Part shown: positions 27,601 through 36,788 of the stretch, one piece after another
Layout of the letters: each line of letters starts with the position of its first letter
How positions within the stretch are numbered: the first letter of the stretch is position 1
Assembly: GCA_963780165.1 (NCBI GenBank)
Contig: CAWABB010000001.1
Location: 1,054,001-1,118,000 of the forward strand
Direction: 5' to 3'
From: CAWABB01 sp963780165
Lineage (GTDB): Bacteria; Bacteroidota; Ignavibacteria; UBA10030; UBA6906
Length of the DNA: 64,000 bases
Notes under the pieces: generated by a model
The model's input: the letters and a program-made list of their open reading frames with translations, nothing else
The model's database searches: none
What the model was told of the DNA's origin: nothing
Position numbers and translations under genes: made by a program

Positions 27601-27708
27601 CGAGCCGCTGACGCCCGTGATGACAATCAGCCGCTGCCTGGGGAGGTCCAGCGAAATGTTCTTCAGGTTGTGCACCCGCGCGCCGCGGATGACGATGGTG
27701 TCGTTCAC
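24646..27708 (-). CDS. uvrA: Excinuclease ABC subunit UvrA with low-complexity C-terminal extension
   Basis: Damage-recognition ATPase of nucleotide excision repair. The first about 935 residues are a normal UvrA: Walker A [34 protein letters not shown], first zinc module CRQCG, UvrB-interacting and signature regions ([15 protein letters not shown]), a second ATPase ([15 protein letters not shown]), second zinc finger ([20 protein letters not shown]...CDVCKGTRF) and the second signature [12 protein letters not shown] followed by [15 protein letters not shown]. From about residue 935 an extension of about 85 residues, rich in Gly, Asn, Arg, Ala and Glu, is built from short repeats ([39 protein letters not shown]). 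Its DNA is repetitive too, so its length may vary between strains. It starts with a clear ATG and is probably monocistronic. Confidence 0.97.
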   Translation of the reverse strand: [1020 protein letters not shown]

Positions 27709-27768
27709 CTGGGGTCGAGAAGCGATGGGACAAGTGAATAGAAAAGCTACAGTAAAAGGGAGGAAAAA

Positions 27769-29688
27769 TCAACGCGCCATCGCGCGGACCTCTTCGGGAT
27801 GGGATGCCATGGACGCGAGGAAGTCTATCGCCGCAGGTGCCTGAGCCGGGAACCTGCGCAGGAGTTCTCCCACCGTCGCAGCGCGCACCTGCCGCGCACG
27901 ATCACCCCGGCCCCTCGAATCCAGCACGGACGCGAGGTTCGCTGCGAAGACTGTCAGTGACCTCGGGGCGGTGACGCTCTCCAGGCGCGCGATGAGGTCC
28001 GGCGGGAACGGCGTCCGCTGTGTATCACGGGGAGGGGCGAACAGCCAGATCCGCGGCCCCTGACACGTCGGCCTTGGTTCGGCGGACCAGACGGTCTTCC
28101 ATCGCGTCGCCAGCGAATCGTAGAAGAATTGCAGGAACGCTCCGTACCGCTCCGGCTCCTGCTGATATCGCGCCCTGTCGAAATCGCTCCCGACAAGCAG
28201 GTCCATGTCCGTGTACCATCGCGCGTCGTACAAGGCCGCCAGTCCCTCAAGTCCCACCGCAACATACGGAATGGGAAGCTGGATGTACGAGCTGTCCACG
28301 TTCACACCGGCAGGAGTCAACACGATCGCCGATCCGCGCGGCAGATTCCGGGTGATCCAGGCCGATGCCCCCGCCCTGGTGTCGGGTTCGAGCATCGATG
28401 CGTGATACCGCGCGGTCGCAAGCAGGGGCTGCACCAATGAGGCAATCGCAAGCACGAGCGCGGCAGGTATCGCCCACGTCCGGCCTGACTGTCCCCCGGG
28501 CCGGCCCGGCTCTTCTCTCCTCTGGCTCGGGGCGATTCCGCTTTCCCGGACCGCCTCCCTGTCCTCTTCGCCTTTCCGCGCCGGATAGAACCGTTCGAGA
28601 CCCGCGGCGAAGAGGAGCAGCAGCCCCGGAAGAGCCGGAAGCATGTACCTCTCCGCCCTCATCGCCCAGAACATGGGAACGACGAGGAGGGCCCCGAACC
28701 CTAGCGCAACGACGATCCATCTCCGGTCTCCGTGTCGGACCGCCCATGCGAGGCCGGCAATCACCAGCACCAGGGCCGGCCATCCCATCACGCTCGGGAG
28801 CGCATCGGCGATATAATAGAGAGGTGTGGACTCGTCCGTCGGGATGCCAAAATGACCGGCGGCCATGTGCGTCTGCTCGAACCCGAAGTCACGGAGGAAG
28901 CTCGATGTGTCGAGCAGCACGAACGGATTCAGGATCACGAACACGCCGCATGCAAGGAGGACCGGCGAGAGCACCGTCGTCGTCAGTGCACCGACCGACC
29001 GTGGGCCGTCCTTCCGAAGGCCCAACACGGTCGCAACCACCAGCGGCGCGAGGAGGACGGCGCCGGTGTATTTCGTCGACGCGGCCAGACCGACCAGCAG
29101 TCCGGCAGAGAGGGCTCTCTTCATGCCCCCCGATTGGGCAACGTCGAGCATGATCAGGATGGCGGCCGAGCAGAAGAACGCGAGCATGGAATCCACCGCA
29201 ATCATCTGGGAGAGCCGGATGTGCAATGGATTGACGGCCACCATGATGGCGGCGACAAGCCCGGCCCGTCGGCTGACGAGCCGACCGGCGAGGAGCCCGG
29301 AGATTACAGCCGTGGCGGCATCGCAGAAGACACCGGGGAGCCGCCCGATCAGCACGAACCGCGACAGCTCTGAAGCCCAGGCAGCCTGGAATGCGCCGGC
29401 GTCCGGATAGACGCCGAGAGCGAAGCCCGCGCCGTAATGCGCCACCTGCAGGACGAACTGGACGAGGAAGCTCAGCGCCGGATAGTTGAAAAAGTGAGGA
29501 TTCAGATCGAGACCCTGCCCTCCCCAGTGCCAGAACCCCCACGCCCTGAATAGCGGCGTGGCCTCCTCGTAGAGGTCGGGCAGACCCCAGCCGAGGTGCC
29601 ACATACGCAGCGCCAGCGCCACGACTGCCACGCCAGCGAGAAGCCGGCGCCCCGGGGCCCCACGATCTGTCCAGCCTGTCATATTCAT
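27769..29688 (-). CDS. GT39/PMT-type integral membrane glycosyltransferase
   Basis: About 639 residues. The N-terminal half carries some ten membrane helices and the first periplasmic loop holds the acidic pair expected of GT-C enzymes (GLPDLYEEATPLFRAWGF). Other PMT-like features are YPALSFLVQFVLQVAHYGAG, LSRFVLIGRLPGVFCDAATAVISGLLAGRL, AAIMVAVNPLHIRLSQMIAVDSMLAFF and LLVGLAASTKYTGAVLLAPL. Family members transfer sugars from polyprenyl-phosphate donors to proteins or lipid A outside the membrane. A hydrophilic loop follows residue 400 (EGKGEEDREAVRESG-like), then a soluble domain with YIQLPIPYVAVGLEGLAALYDARW. The ATG chosen (MNMTGW) has AGGTGAT upstream. It lies close behind uvrA (60 bases) but upstream of it in transcription. 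Confidence 0.82.
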   Translation of the reverse strand: MNMTGWTDRGAPGRRLLAGVAVVALALRMWHLGWGLPDLYEEATPLFRAWGFWHWGGQGLDLNPHFFNYPALSFLVQFVLQVAHYGAGFALGVYPDAGAFQAAWASELSRFVLIGRLPGVFCDAATAVISGLLAGRLVSRRAGLVAAIMVAVNPLHIRLSQMIAVDSMLAFFCSAAILIMLDVAQSGGMKRALSAGLLVGLAASTKYTGAVLLAPLVVATVLGLRKDGPRSVGALTTTVLSPVLLACGVFVILNPFVLLDTSSFLRDFGFEQTHMAAGHFGIPTDESTPLYYIADALPSVMGWPALVLVIAGLAWAVRHGDRRWIVVALGFGALLVVPMFWAMRAERYMLPALPGLLLLFAAGLERFYPARKGEEDREAVRESGIAPSQRREEPGRPGGQSGRTWAIPAALVLAIASLVQPLLATARYHASMLEPDTRAGASAWITRNLPRGSAIVLTPAGVNVDSSYIQLPIPYVAVGLEGLAALYDARWYTDMDLLVGSDFDRARYQQEPERYGAFLQFFYDSLATRWKTVWSAEPRPTCQGPRIWLFAPPRDTQRTPFPPDLIARLESVTAPRSLTVFAANLASVLDSRGRGDRARQVRAATVGELLRRFPAQAPAAIDFLASMASHPEEVRAMAR

Positions 29689-29745
29689 TATTGCCACATC
29701 ACCTCTATGCCTTCGCGGCGCGTACTCTTTCATCGGAGCAGCCAT

Positions 29746-29983
29746 CTCAAGACGCCGTCATGGGAGCAGACGCTTCGCCGTAGCCCCTTCGATGTGGGCA
29801 GCCCGATACTCTTCCCTCAGGGCAAGCGGCCCTCCACTCGTTCCTCGGAGCAGGCGGCTCTCGCCCCTTCACTCAGGGCGTCCAGCTCACCCTCCCGTGC
29901 GGGCGTCCGACACCTTTCCGGGGAAAAAGAAAAGCCCCTGCGATACGCACAGAGGCTTTCCCCCCATCCCCCAACCACACCCT
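29746..29983. terminator. Terminator of the pilus-associated operon within an intergenic gap
   Basis: On the minus strand, AAAGCCTCTG and CAGGGGCTTT (29959-29950 and 29940-29931) form a stem with one mismatch and a 9-base loop, followed by TCTTTTTCC. This is a good intrinsic terminator just after the stop at 29984. The rest of the gap shows nothing recognisable. Confidence 0.75.
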
Positions 29984-31425
29984 TTACCGCGCAATTCCTG
30001 AGATGGTCGTGGACACGTTTCCGTTCGGTCCGGTCACGGCGATCGTCAACACGACCGAGGTGGCCTGAATGATGTTCGTCGTACCGTCGCTCAGCGTGAA
30101 CGAGAAGTCCGTCGTTCCGGGACCCCGCGACAGGTAGTCACGCAGCACGATGCGTCCGCCGACACCGAAGCCGACCTGCACCTGGTTCATCGCCGTGTTC
30201 GGATCGGGCGGCGGCGGCACGGAAGCCAGCACCGCGATTTCGGTGCCCGACTGCAATGGGTGATGATACTGGTCGCAGACGGAGAACGTGAACACCTGCG
30301 AGCCGGCGTTCGGTATGTCGAAGCTCGCGGGTTCAGGTTCTTCACCGTCGACACTCCGCTCCAGAGGATCAGGATGCTGTCGGTGACCGTGACGCCGTTC
30401 TGCCCGATCGTCCTGCCGACCACGTAATGGTATCCGGTGTCGAGGGGCGCGGGCGCCGCGAAGGATCCGAATGGACGCGGATTGCCGCTGATGAGATCGA
30501 CCGAACCCTGGCCGTTGGTGCTGGTATACACGCGGGGCTGGATCACACCCGCGCCGCTGCGGAAGTAGACCGCCGTGTTTTCCGCGACAGGGTTGCTGTA
30601 TACGTCGCCCACCAGGACCGTCACGGGCAGTGTCCGGTTCACCCAGTTCATAGCTGCAAAGTTATAGTACGGGGCCGCGATCGTGAACCGCTCCTGCACC
30701 GGGAATCCGCCGTCGATGACGATGCGGACCGGGGACGACTGGATCACGTTGACGCCATAGACGACTTCCGCGATCACCTGGACGATGCCGGAACGAGTGC
30801 CGGATCCCATGGAGACGAATGTTTGTCCGTTCGGATCGGTGCGCCGGGTCGTCGGAGAGACGTACTCACCGCCACCGGGGCCGTTCACGAGCCGGAAGCT
30901 GATGTCCACGGCGTTCTCGGCGTCAAGCGGTCGGCCGACGGAGTCGCGGACTTCCCACCCCAGGTACGTCGTCTCGGTGCCGCCGACGCCGTACACGGAG
31001 ATCCTGTTGGGGCTCGCGCCCAGGAAAGCGATCGACTTCGGGACCTTCGACCCACCGCTGACCACGGACTTCGGCGAGAGGTACACCGTCGGCGACGCCG
31101 TTTGTCCCGGCTGCGCGTCGACGAGCACCGTCGTGTCGCGGTATCCCGTCTTCGTGATAAACATCCCGACCGTGGTGGGGGAATCCGTCGTCAGCCGGAG
31201 GCTGAACTTGCCATCTGCATCCGTCTGCGCGGACTGTCCGCCGCCGCTGACCGAGGCGCCGCTGATTGGCGACGCGGGGTTGGTCGTGCCGTCCAGCACG
31301 ATCCCGTTGATGACCGCTTCATTCTCGCCGGGTGCCTGCGTGCTGCTGTTGTTGTCGTTGCACGCCGCGAGCATGAGCGCCAGCATGGGGACAAGAACCC
31401 AAATGCTCCTGATTTGCATGGCCAT
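29984..31425 (-). CDS. Ig-like/carboxypeptidase-regulatory-domain lipoprotein of the pilus locus, frameshifted
   Basis: About 480 residues if the frame is restored. Lipoprotein signal (WVLVPMLALMLAACND), then a carboxypeptidase-regulatory-like beta domain (INGIVLDGTTNPASPISGASVSGGGQSAQTDADGKFSLRL), followed by tandem Ig-like (Big-type) domains (SPNRISVYGVGGTETTYLGWEVRDSVGRPLDAEN and similar). The frame breaks near 30328, after STVKNLNP; the other frame continues SFDIPNAGSQVFTFSVCDQYHHPLQSGTEI to a proper end. It is the last gene of the secretin cluster, 39 bases after the secretin gene, so it may be an outer-membrane pilotin-like or adhesive accessory. That role is inference from position. 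Confidence 0.7.
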
Positions 31426-31464
31426 TTTCCTGTTCTTCTTCTGTGATCGTTCGCTCAGCCGCGT

Positions 31465-32701
31465 TTAGTGCTGTGGCCTGTACTTCAACTCTTTCTTCGC
31501 GTTCTCTTCGCGCCACTTGTTGATCAGGTTATCTTCCTTCGACCGCTGGGCGATCCTCTCCTGCAGGGTCGGCACCAGATCGGCCTTCAGCAGAATCACC
31601 ACTTCCTTCTTGACGTCCTCGGTCTTCTCATACCCGAAGAGGTAGCGCAGCCCGAACACGTACCACGGGAGGTCCTTCAGGAACGGGACGCCCTGGCGGA
31701 CGGTCTTCGGCTCTGTGCTGTAGAGCCCGCCGATGATCGTTTCTTCGCCGTCGAGCAGCAGGAGGTTCGTGTTGGCCACGGTCTTGTTGATGATGGTGCT
31801 GACCTGGCCCGGGGTCACCGCGCTCTTTTCGACACTCGACCACCATGTGCACGAAGTTCACGCCCTGCTCCGCGATGACCTGCGGGGTCACCTTCACGAT
31901 CGTGCCGGCGCTGTAGAACTTGTCGATCAGGTTGCCCGCAAAGTCGCGCTCGCGGATCGAGAAGTCCTCGCCCACCTGAATCCGCCCCTCTTCGCCGGAC
32001 CGGACGGTCAGCTGCGGCTGCGCGAGGATTTCGCCGAGCTTGTAGTCGGAGAACAGGTTCAGGAGGAAGGTCATGTTCGCGAAGCTGACCTTGGGCGTCA
32101 GCTCGGCTTTGAACATCTTGTTGCTGACGTTGTCCGCGCCGTTGAAGGACGCGCCGAAGTCGAGATCGCTCGTGCTCTTCATGAACGACCAGTTGACGCC
32201 GACCTCTTCCGCGCGGGTGAGGTCGACCAGGAAGATCACCGCCGACACCTTGATCTCGCGGCTCCTGAACGAGGCGACTTCACGCTGAATGTCAACGGCC
32301 TGCGCGACGCCCGCGGGCCCGCTCGTGAGCTGGCGGCCATCTGCGCCGGTCCCGCTCGTGAGCTGGATGTAGTTTTCGTACTCGGTGTACCAGATGTTGT
32401 TGGACCGGCAGATCTGCTCCAGGGCTTCACGCCAGTATGTCCCCTGGATGTCGATATTGATCGGCATGGTCCGCCGTTCCGGGTCGATGATCACCTTCCC
32501 GACGAACTTCTGGCTGACCTCGCTGATCGCGGTGAGGGCCTTGTCCATCGACGTCGTTGGCGCGATGGAAACCAGCTCCTGCGGCGACGTGTACTCGCGG
32601 AACGCCTTTCGCTCCGCGGGACTCATCCCCGTGGTCTGAGCGGAGGCAACGCTGCCGGCAGCAACCAGCAGGGCGACAACAACTGCGACGATGCGTTTCA
32701 T
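31465..32701 (-). CDS. Secretin (PilQ/GspD family), frameshifted
   Basis: Outer-membrane channel through which the pilus passes. ATG preceded by GAGGTGG; signal peptide RIVAVVVALLVAAGSVASAQ. An N1/secretin-like domain (ISEVSQKFVGKVIIDPERRTMPINIDIQG) is followed by the secretin core: VNWSFMKSTSDLDFGASFNG, LGEILAQPQLTVRSGEEGRIQVGEDF, GTIVKVTPQVIAEQGVNFVHMVV and, after the break, TPGQVSTIINKTVANTNLLLLDGEETIIGGLYS with FLKDLPWYVFGLRYLFGYEKTEDVKKEVVILLKADLV. An extra base near 31836 throws the frame after VHMVVE. At about 412 residues it is short for PilQ and lacks AMIN domains. It follows PilO with a 13-base gap. Confidence 0.85.
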
Positions 32702-32714
32702 ATCCACCTCGTTC

Positions 32715-33612
32715 CTATTTTTTCGCAACTGGTGTGACCGGACCAAACCGGATCTTCAATTCCACCCTCTGAATGATACCTCCCTTGTTCAGCGTGCACT
32801 CGATGCGTCCCGCCTCGGGGTCGATCCGGGTCACGTAGCCGAGGTATACTTCGTCCCCCTCGCGCAGCGTGCGGATTTCGTTCGCCTGGTCAAGCACGAA
32901 TGCCTTCCCGGGAATCACGGCCTTCAGGTCCGCGCGCTCGATCTCCACGAGCTCCCGCGTGTTCGGCGGGATGCCCGACGCGATGACCGGATAGAACGGA
33001 TCGGAGCTGAGGGAATTCGGGGTGATATCCCGCTCGCCGCCGGAATTCGCAAGCTCCGCAACCGACGAGTAGTAGGCATGGACCGCCATCTCGAACGTCA
33101 CCACAAACGTCCCTTCCGCCTCCTCCGTCGGGGCGACTTCGACGCCCTTCATACTCAGGGACTTCACCTTGAAGAGCTTGCGGTCGTTTTCGAGGTACCA
33201 GAGGAACCGGTAGAAGTTGTCGAACGGTGCCTCACCCTTCAGGTTATAGACATTGTAGCCGTAGTTCCCGAACTGCTCGGCGCCGGCATATGCCATGTCC
33301 AGCTTCACGTATCCGCTCAGGTCGATCAGATGGCTGAGATACGCATAGGTCTGGCGCCGTCACGTCCACAGCCGGAATATCCTTGTTGCGCCCTTCCCAC
33401 CGCTTCTGCGTGTCGTTGAGCGTGGCGCTCAGGTCGTTGAACTGGTTCACGAGGTTCGGCGTGTTCTGCAGCTCCTCGTCGATCTTCTTGATGTCGCTCT
33501 CGATCTGCTTTGCCTTGCTCGGCAGATTGAAGGCCCGGATGTAGGTCCCGACTCCCAGTACCAGGAGCAGCAGGACGCCGAGCGCGATGCTGTTACGGAC
33601 TTTGTAGGACAC
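32715..33612 (-). CDS. Type IV pilus inner-membrane component PilO-like, frameshifted
   Basis: About 298 residues when joined. One N-terminal membrane helix (VRNSIALGVLLLLVLGVGTYIRAF) leads into a coiled coil (LPSKAKQIESDIKKIDEELQNTPNLVNQFNDLSATLNDTQKRW) and a ferredoxin-like periplasmic domain (GYNVYNLKGEAPFDNFYRFLWYLENDRKLFKVKSLSMKGVEV). This matches PilO, the alignment-complex subunit that pairs with PilN. A C-terminal segment (VIPGKAFVLDQANEIRTLREGDEVYLGYVTRIDPEAGRIECTLNKGG) is PilP-like or SH3-like and extends the usual length. The frame breaks near 33360, after PAVDVT; the correct continuation is QTYAYLSHLIDLSGYVKLDMAY. Confidence 0.78.
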
Positions 33613-33616
33613 GGCC

Positions 33617-35203
33617 CTACTCCTTCACTTGATTCTGGTCGGTGACAACAGCCGCAATCTGCGGTGGAACCTTGATACGGTACTTGTACACTGTTTCCTT
33701 GCGGATCTCCTGCACGTTGACCTCCTCCAGCAGCGCGTTCTCAAACAGCGTCGAGAGCCGCGGGATCCGCGTGCGGTACAGCGCGAAACCGTTGAGGTCC
33801 ATGTTCCCGTCTGTCCCGGCGGAGAGATCCGTCAGCCAGATCGAGTTCAGGTCCTCCACGCCGTGGCTCAGCGACGTCAGCACCTTGCTGAACCGCTCTG
33901 ACCCGGGCACCAGCGAATCGTACAGCGCCATCGATGCCTGGTACCTGGTCAGCTGCTCTTCAAGCGCCTGGATCGAGGTTGCGAGCGTGATGTTTTCCGC
34001 TCGCTGGCTCTCCTTCAGGGTAAGCTCGTCCCGGAGTTCCCTGATCTGCTTCGAGTACCGCGCCACCTGCCACGTGAAGACGAACGTGGATGCGAACAGC
34101 AGCAGCATCAGCAGGTAGCCGTGCCACGCGAGCTTGAATACGCGTTGTCCTTCGCGGACACTCGCCGGCAGAAGGTTGACATGGTAGAGGTTGTGATCGG
34201 TCGAAAGCAGGACCTTCATCGCCGCGCCGATCGGCACCGCGTACTCGGAGATGGACTCCTGCTCTTCCATCGGAAGCGCGCTGCTGTCGACATTCGGCGC
34301 CAGCAGGTAGTCGATCTCCTGGTCCGGCAGCTGCTGCGTCAGGAATTCCTTGAACCCGATGCGGCGGCACTGCCCGGCCAGCACGATGCGGCTGATCTGC
34401 GGGATCGCCAGGTTGTCCTGCTCCAGCAGCAGACGGCTGTACACCGTGTTCTGCAGGTTCGGAGAGTCATACCCTTCGCCGATGATCGGCGCGAACTGGT
34501 AGAAGTGATTGCCGCGCATGAAGATCAGGCGCGTGAACTCCACCCCGACATAGATCACGACCGTGACCTCGTGCGGCTCGAGCCGATAGCTCTGCCGGAC
34601 AAGGTTCATCATGGACACATCGGCGCTGTCGATCGCGGGGATTACCGGGAGGCGGTTGCCGATGAAGCCCTTGATGTTCTCGAGGGCGTTGATCAGGCTG
34701 AGCCCGTCCTCGCGCACGATGCAGAGGAGGTTCCCCTCGTCGGTCTTGATCGCGTCGACGGCGTCCGCGGCCGGCTGGAAGGAACGGATGCTCTTCAGCT
34801 CTTCCAGGATCCTGTCCTTCAGCTTCTTCCCCTTCAGCCCGAAATCGCTCTCGAGCACGTGATAATAGATCGCGGGCTCGGCAAGGCTGTAGGTGATGGG
34901 GTACTTGTTCCGCGGGTACTGGGAAAACAGGCCGATCAGGATGGCATTGTTGTCCTCGGACGCCCCATCGGCGACCGTTACCGCACCCGACTGGGCCCCC
35001 AGGTTGAAGGCGTCCCCGGCGTCAATCCCGCCGGCCGTGATATCCGCGATCTTGCTCTCGTGGAGCCGGGAGACGAGGGTCGCGGTTTTGAGTTCTTCGA
35101 CGACAACCTGCTTCCGCCGGAGGCTGAGGCGGGCCAGCTTGACGTCCAGGCCATCGACGAACATACCGATGACCGATTTCCCTTTTCCTGCGAGCGATGC
35201 CAT
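33617..35203 (-). CDS. PilM-PilN fusion protein of the pilus alignment complex
   Basis: 528 residues joining two proteins that are usually separate. Residues 1-340 are PilM-like, with an actin/FtsA-type ATPase fold (KSVIGMFVDGLDVKLARLSLRRKQVVVEEL, PVIPAIDSADVSMMNLVRQSYRLEPHEVTVVIYVGVEFTRLIFMRG, ISRIVLAGQCRRIGF). Residues 350-528 are PilN-like: the conserved VNLLPASVREGQRVFKLAWHGYLLMLLLFASTFVFTW includes the N-L-L-P motif before one membrane helix. Then come a coiled coil (YSKQIRELRDELTLKESQRAENITLATSIQALEEQLTRY) and a ferredoxin-like domain. In standard systems PilM binds the first N-L-L-P-like residues of PilN; here they are covalently linked. The gene is intact and four bases upstream of pilO. 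Confidence 0.82.
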   Translation of the reverse strand: MASLAGKGKSVIGMFVDGLDVKLARLSLRRKQVVVEELKTATLVSRLHESKIADITAGGIDAGDAFNLGAQSGAVTVADGASEDNNAILIGLFSQYPRNKYPITYSLAEPAIYYHVLESDFGLKGKKLKDRILEELKSIRSFQPAADAVDAIKTDEGNLLCIVREDGLSLINALENIKGFIGNRLPVIPAIDSADVSMMNLVRQSYRLEPHEVTVVIYVGVEFTRLIFMRGNHFYQFAPIIGEGYDSPNLQNTVYSRLLLEQDNLAIPQISRIVLAGQCRRIGFKEFLTQQLPDQEIDYLLAPNVDSSALPMEEQESISEYAVPIGAAMKVLLSTDHNLYHVNLLPASVREGQRVFKLAWHGYLLMLLLFASTFVFTWQVARYSKQIRELRDELTLKESQRAENITLATSIQALEEQLTRYQASMALYDSLVPGSERFSKVLTSLSHGVEDLNSIWLTDLSAGTDGNMDLNGFALYRTRIPRLSTLFENALLEEVNVQEIRKETVYKYRIKVPPQIAAVVTDQNQVKE

Positions 35204-35257
35204 AGGGGAGTGTCCGATTGTGAGTAGTTTCTCGATCTCCGTTATGCCGACCCGACG

Positions 35258-36489
35258 CTAGTCCCCCGTCGGCGTCAGGTTCATGATCTGCTGGAACCGC
35301 CGCTTGTTGTTCGCATTCACGAGCGCGTTTTCCAGCGAGATTTTCTTTGCCGTATACAGCCGTTTCAGATCCTGCTCGAGCGTGACCATGCCCAGGTCGG
35401 CGGACTCCGCCATCATCTGGTAGATCTCGCCCGTGTTGTTGTTCTTGATGGCCGCCCGGACGGGAGGCGTCATGACCATGATTTCCTTGGCCAGGAGCAG
35501 CTTCCCTTCGAGGCTTGGCACGAGTTTCTGCGACATGATCATAGAGAGCGTGTCGGCCAGGCGGAGACGGACGCGCTCCTGCTCCACCGGCGGCACTTCG
35601 CCGATGATACGGTCGATCGTCTCGACCGCCGACGCCGTGTGCAGCGTTGAGAACACCTTATGACCGGAGTCGGTGATTTCCAGCGCGGTCATGATCGTGT
35701 CCGGATCGCGCATTTCACCGATCACGATGATATCGGGGTCCTGACGCAGCGACTGAATCGCCCCTTCCTTGAACGACAGCACGTCGCGACCCACCTCGCG
35801 GTGGCGGATGATGCAGCGGTCGGGCCGGTGCACGTACTCGACCGGGGACGCGATAATAACCACGTGCGCGTCCACCGTGTGGTTATTGGCGTCGATGATG
35901 CTGTCCAGCGTCGAGCTTTTCCCCGACCCGGTGATCCCCGTGACCAGGTTCAGGCCCTGGGTCGTGTGCGCCAGGCTCACGATCTTTGTCACATTCGGGT
36001 GCAGCTCGAGCCCCTTGTACGGCCGCACGATCGCGTTGATCGCGCGCATGTTCAGGCCAGGTGGTCGAGGTCGAAGTAGGCGTTCGCGCGGTACCGGTAC
36101 ATCCTGTCGTCTTCGACGATGCTGTACGAGAAGTCCAGGCTCCGGTTCTCGTACAGGAACAGCCGCTGGCGCTCGATCAGGATGCTCTGCACGAGGATGT
36201 TGAACTCGTCCAGCGTAAACGTCCCGAGTTCCTTCGCCGGCTTCTTGTCGCCATAGACGCGGTACCAGATGTGGTTCCCCGTCCCGTACCCTCCCATGTC
36301 GATGTCGGACGCGTTGATCTTCCACATCCGGGAGAGGTAGCTGTCCATCAGCTTTCGCAGGGCCGTCCGCTCCGCGGGCGACAGCTTGGAGACGAGATCG
36401 CCGATGAGCATCTGGCGTTCCATGCCCGGAACGGTATCGGGGATCGTCCCGGCAATTTCCTGCAGCAGTTTGATCGCGGTTTCAATCAT
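35258..36489 (-). CDS. pilT: Pilus retraction ATPase PilT-like, frameshifted
   Basis: About 410 residues when joined. The hexameric ATPase depolymerises the pilus. The N-domain (LSPAERTALRKLMDSYLSRMWKINASDIDMGGYGTGNHIWYRVYG) contains ASDI as in PilT/GspE. After the break come the Walker A (NLVTGITGSGKSSTLDSIID), the Asp box (IASPVEYVH), Walker B (DPDIIVIGEMRDPDTIMTALEITDSGHKVFSTLHTASA), and the C-domain (LSMIMSQKLVPSLEGKLLLAKEIMVMTPPVRAAIKNN). A missing base near 36058 breaks the frame between YFDLDHL and GLNMRAINAIVRPYKG. It is separated from PilM-PilN by 54 bases and preceded by a gap of about 300 bases with hairpins. Confidence 0.87.
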
Positions 36490-36788
36490 CGACGTGCACT
36501 GTTCCTCGTTTCGAGCGGGCTACGTGCCCCCGTGCCCAGGGATCTTCCCCCGCTCCTAACGCGCGGGGGCTTCCAGGGTAGCATGCCTGTGGCGTTGCCG
36601 GGGGTGTAGGTTGCAAGACCCGTGCCACCTGTCACCTCGTTCAGTATCGCGTACACCAGTCATCCTTCCGCGTTTTCGGTCTGTTTCGGAAGGTTCTGAA
36701 ACGCGACCGGGCCCTTTGAAGGGCCCGGTGCGGTACTTACTTCTCCACTCAGGTTACACGCCTGTACTTTGGAGAAATGATAAAACCA
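36490..36788 (-). terminator. Gap between minor-pilin and retraction/alignment genes, with hairpins
   Basis: Strong stem CCGGGCCCTT/AAGGGCCCGG (36707-36716 with 36719-36728) lies just 3' of the DUF4900-like gene. A second GC hairpin, CCCCCGC/GCGGGGG (about 36547-36569), is nearer pilT. They suggest that the pilin/PilB/PilC block ends here and that pilT starts a second transcript. No T-run follows, so factor-dependent termination or RNA processing is also possible. Confidence 0.55.
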
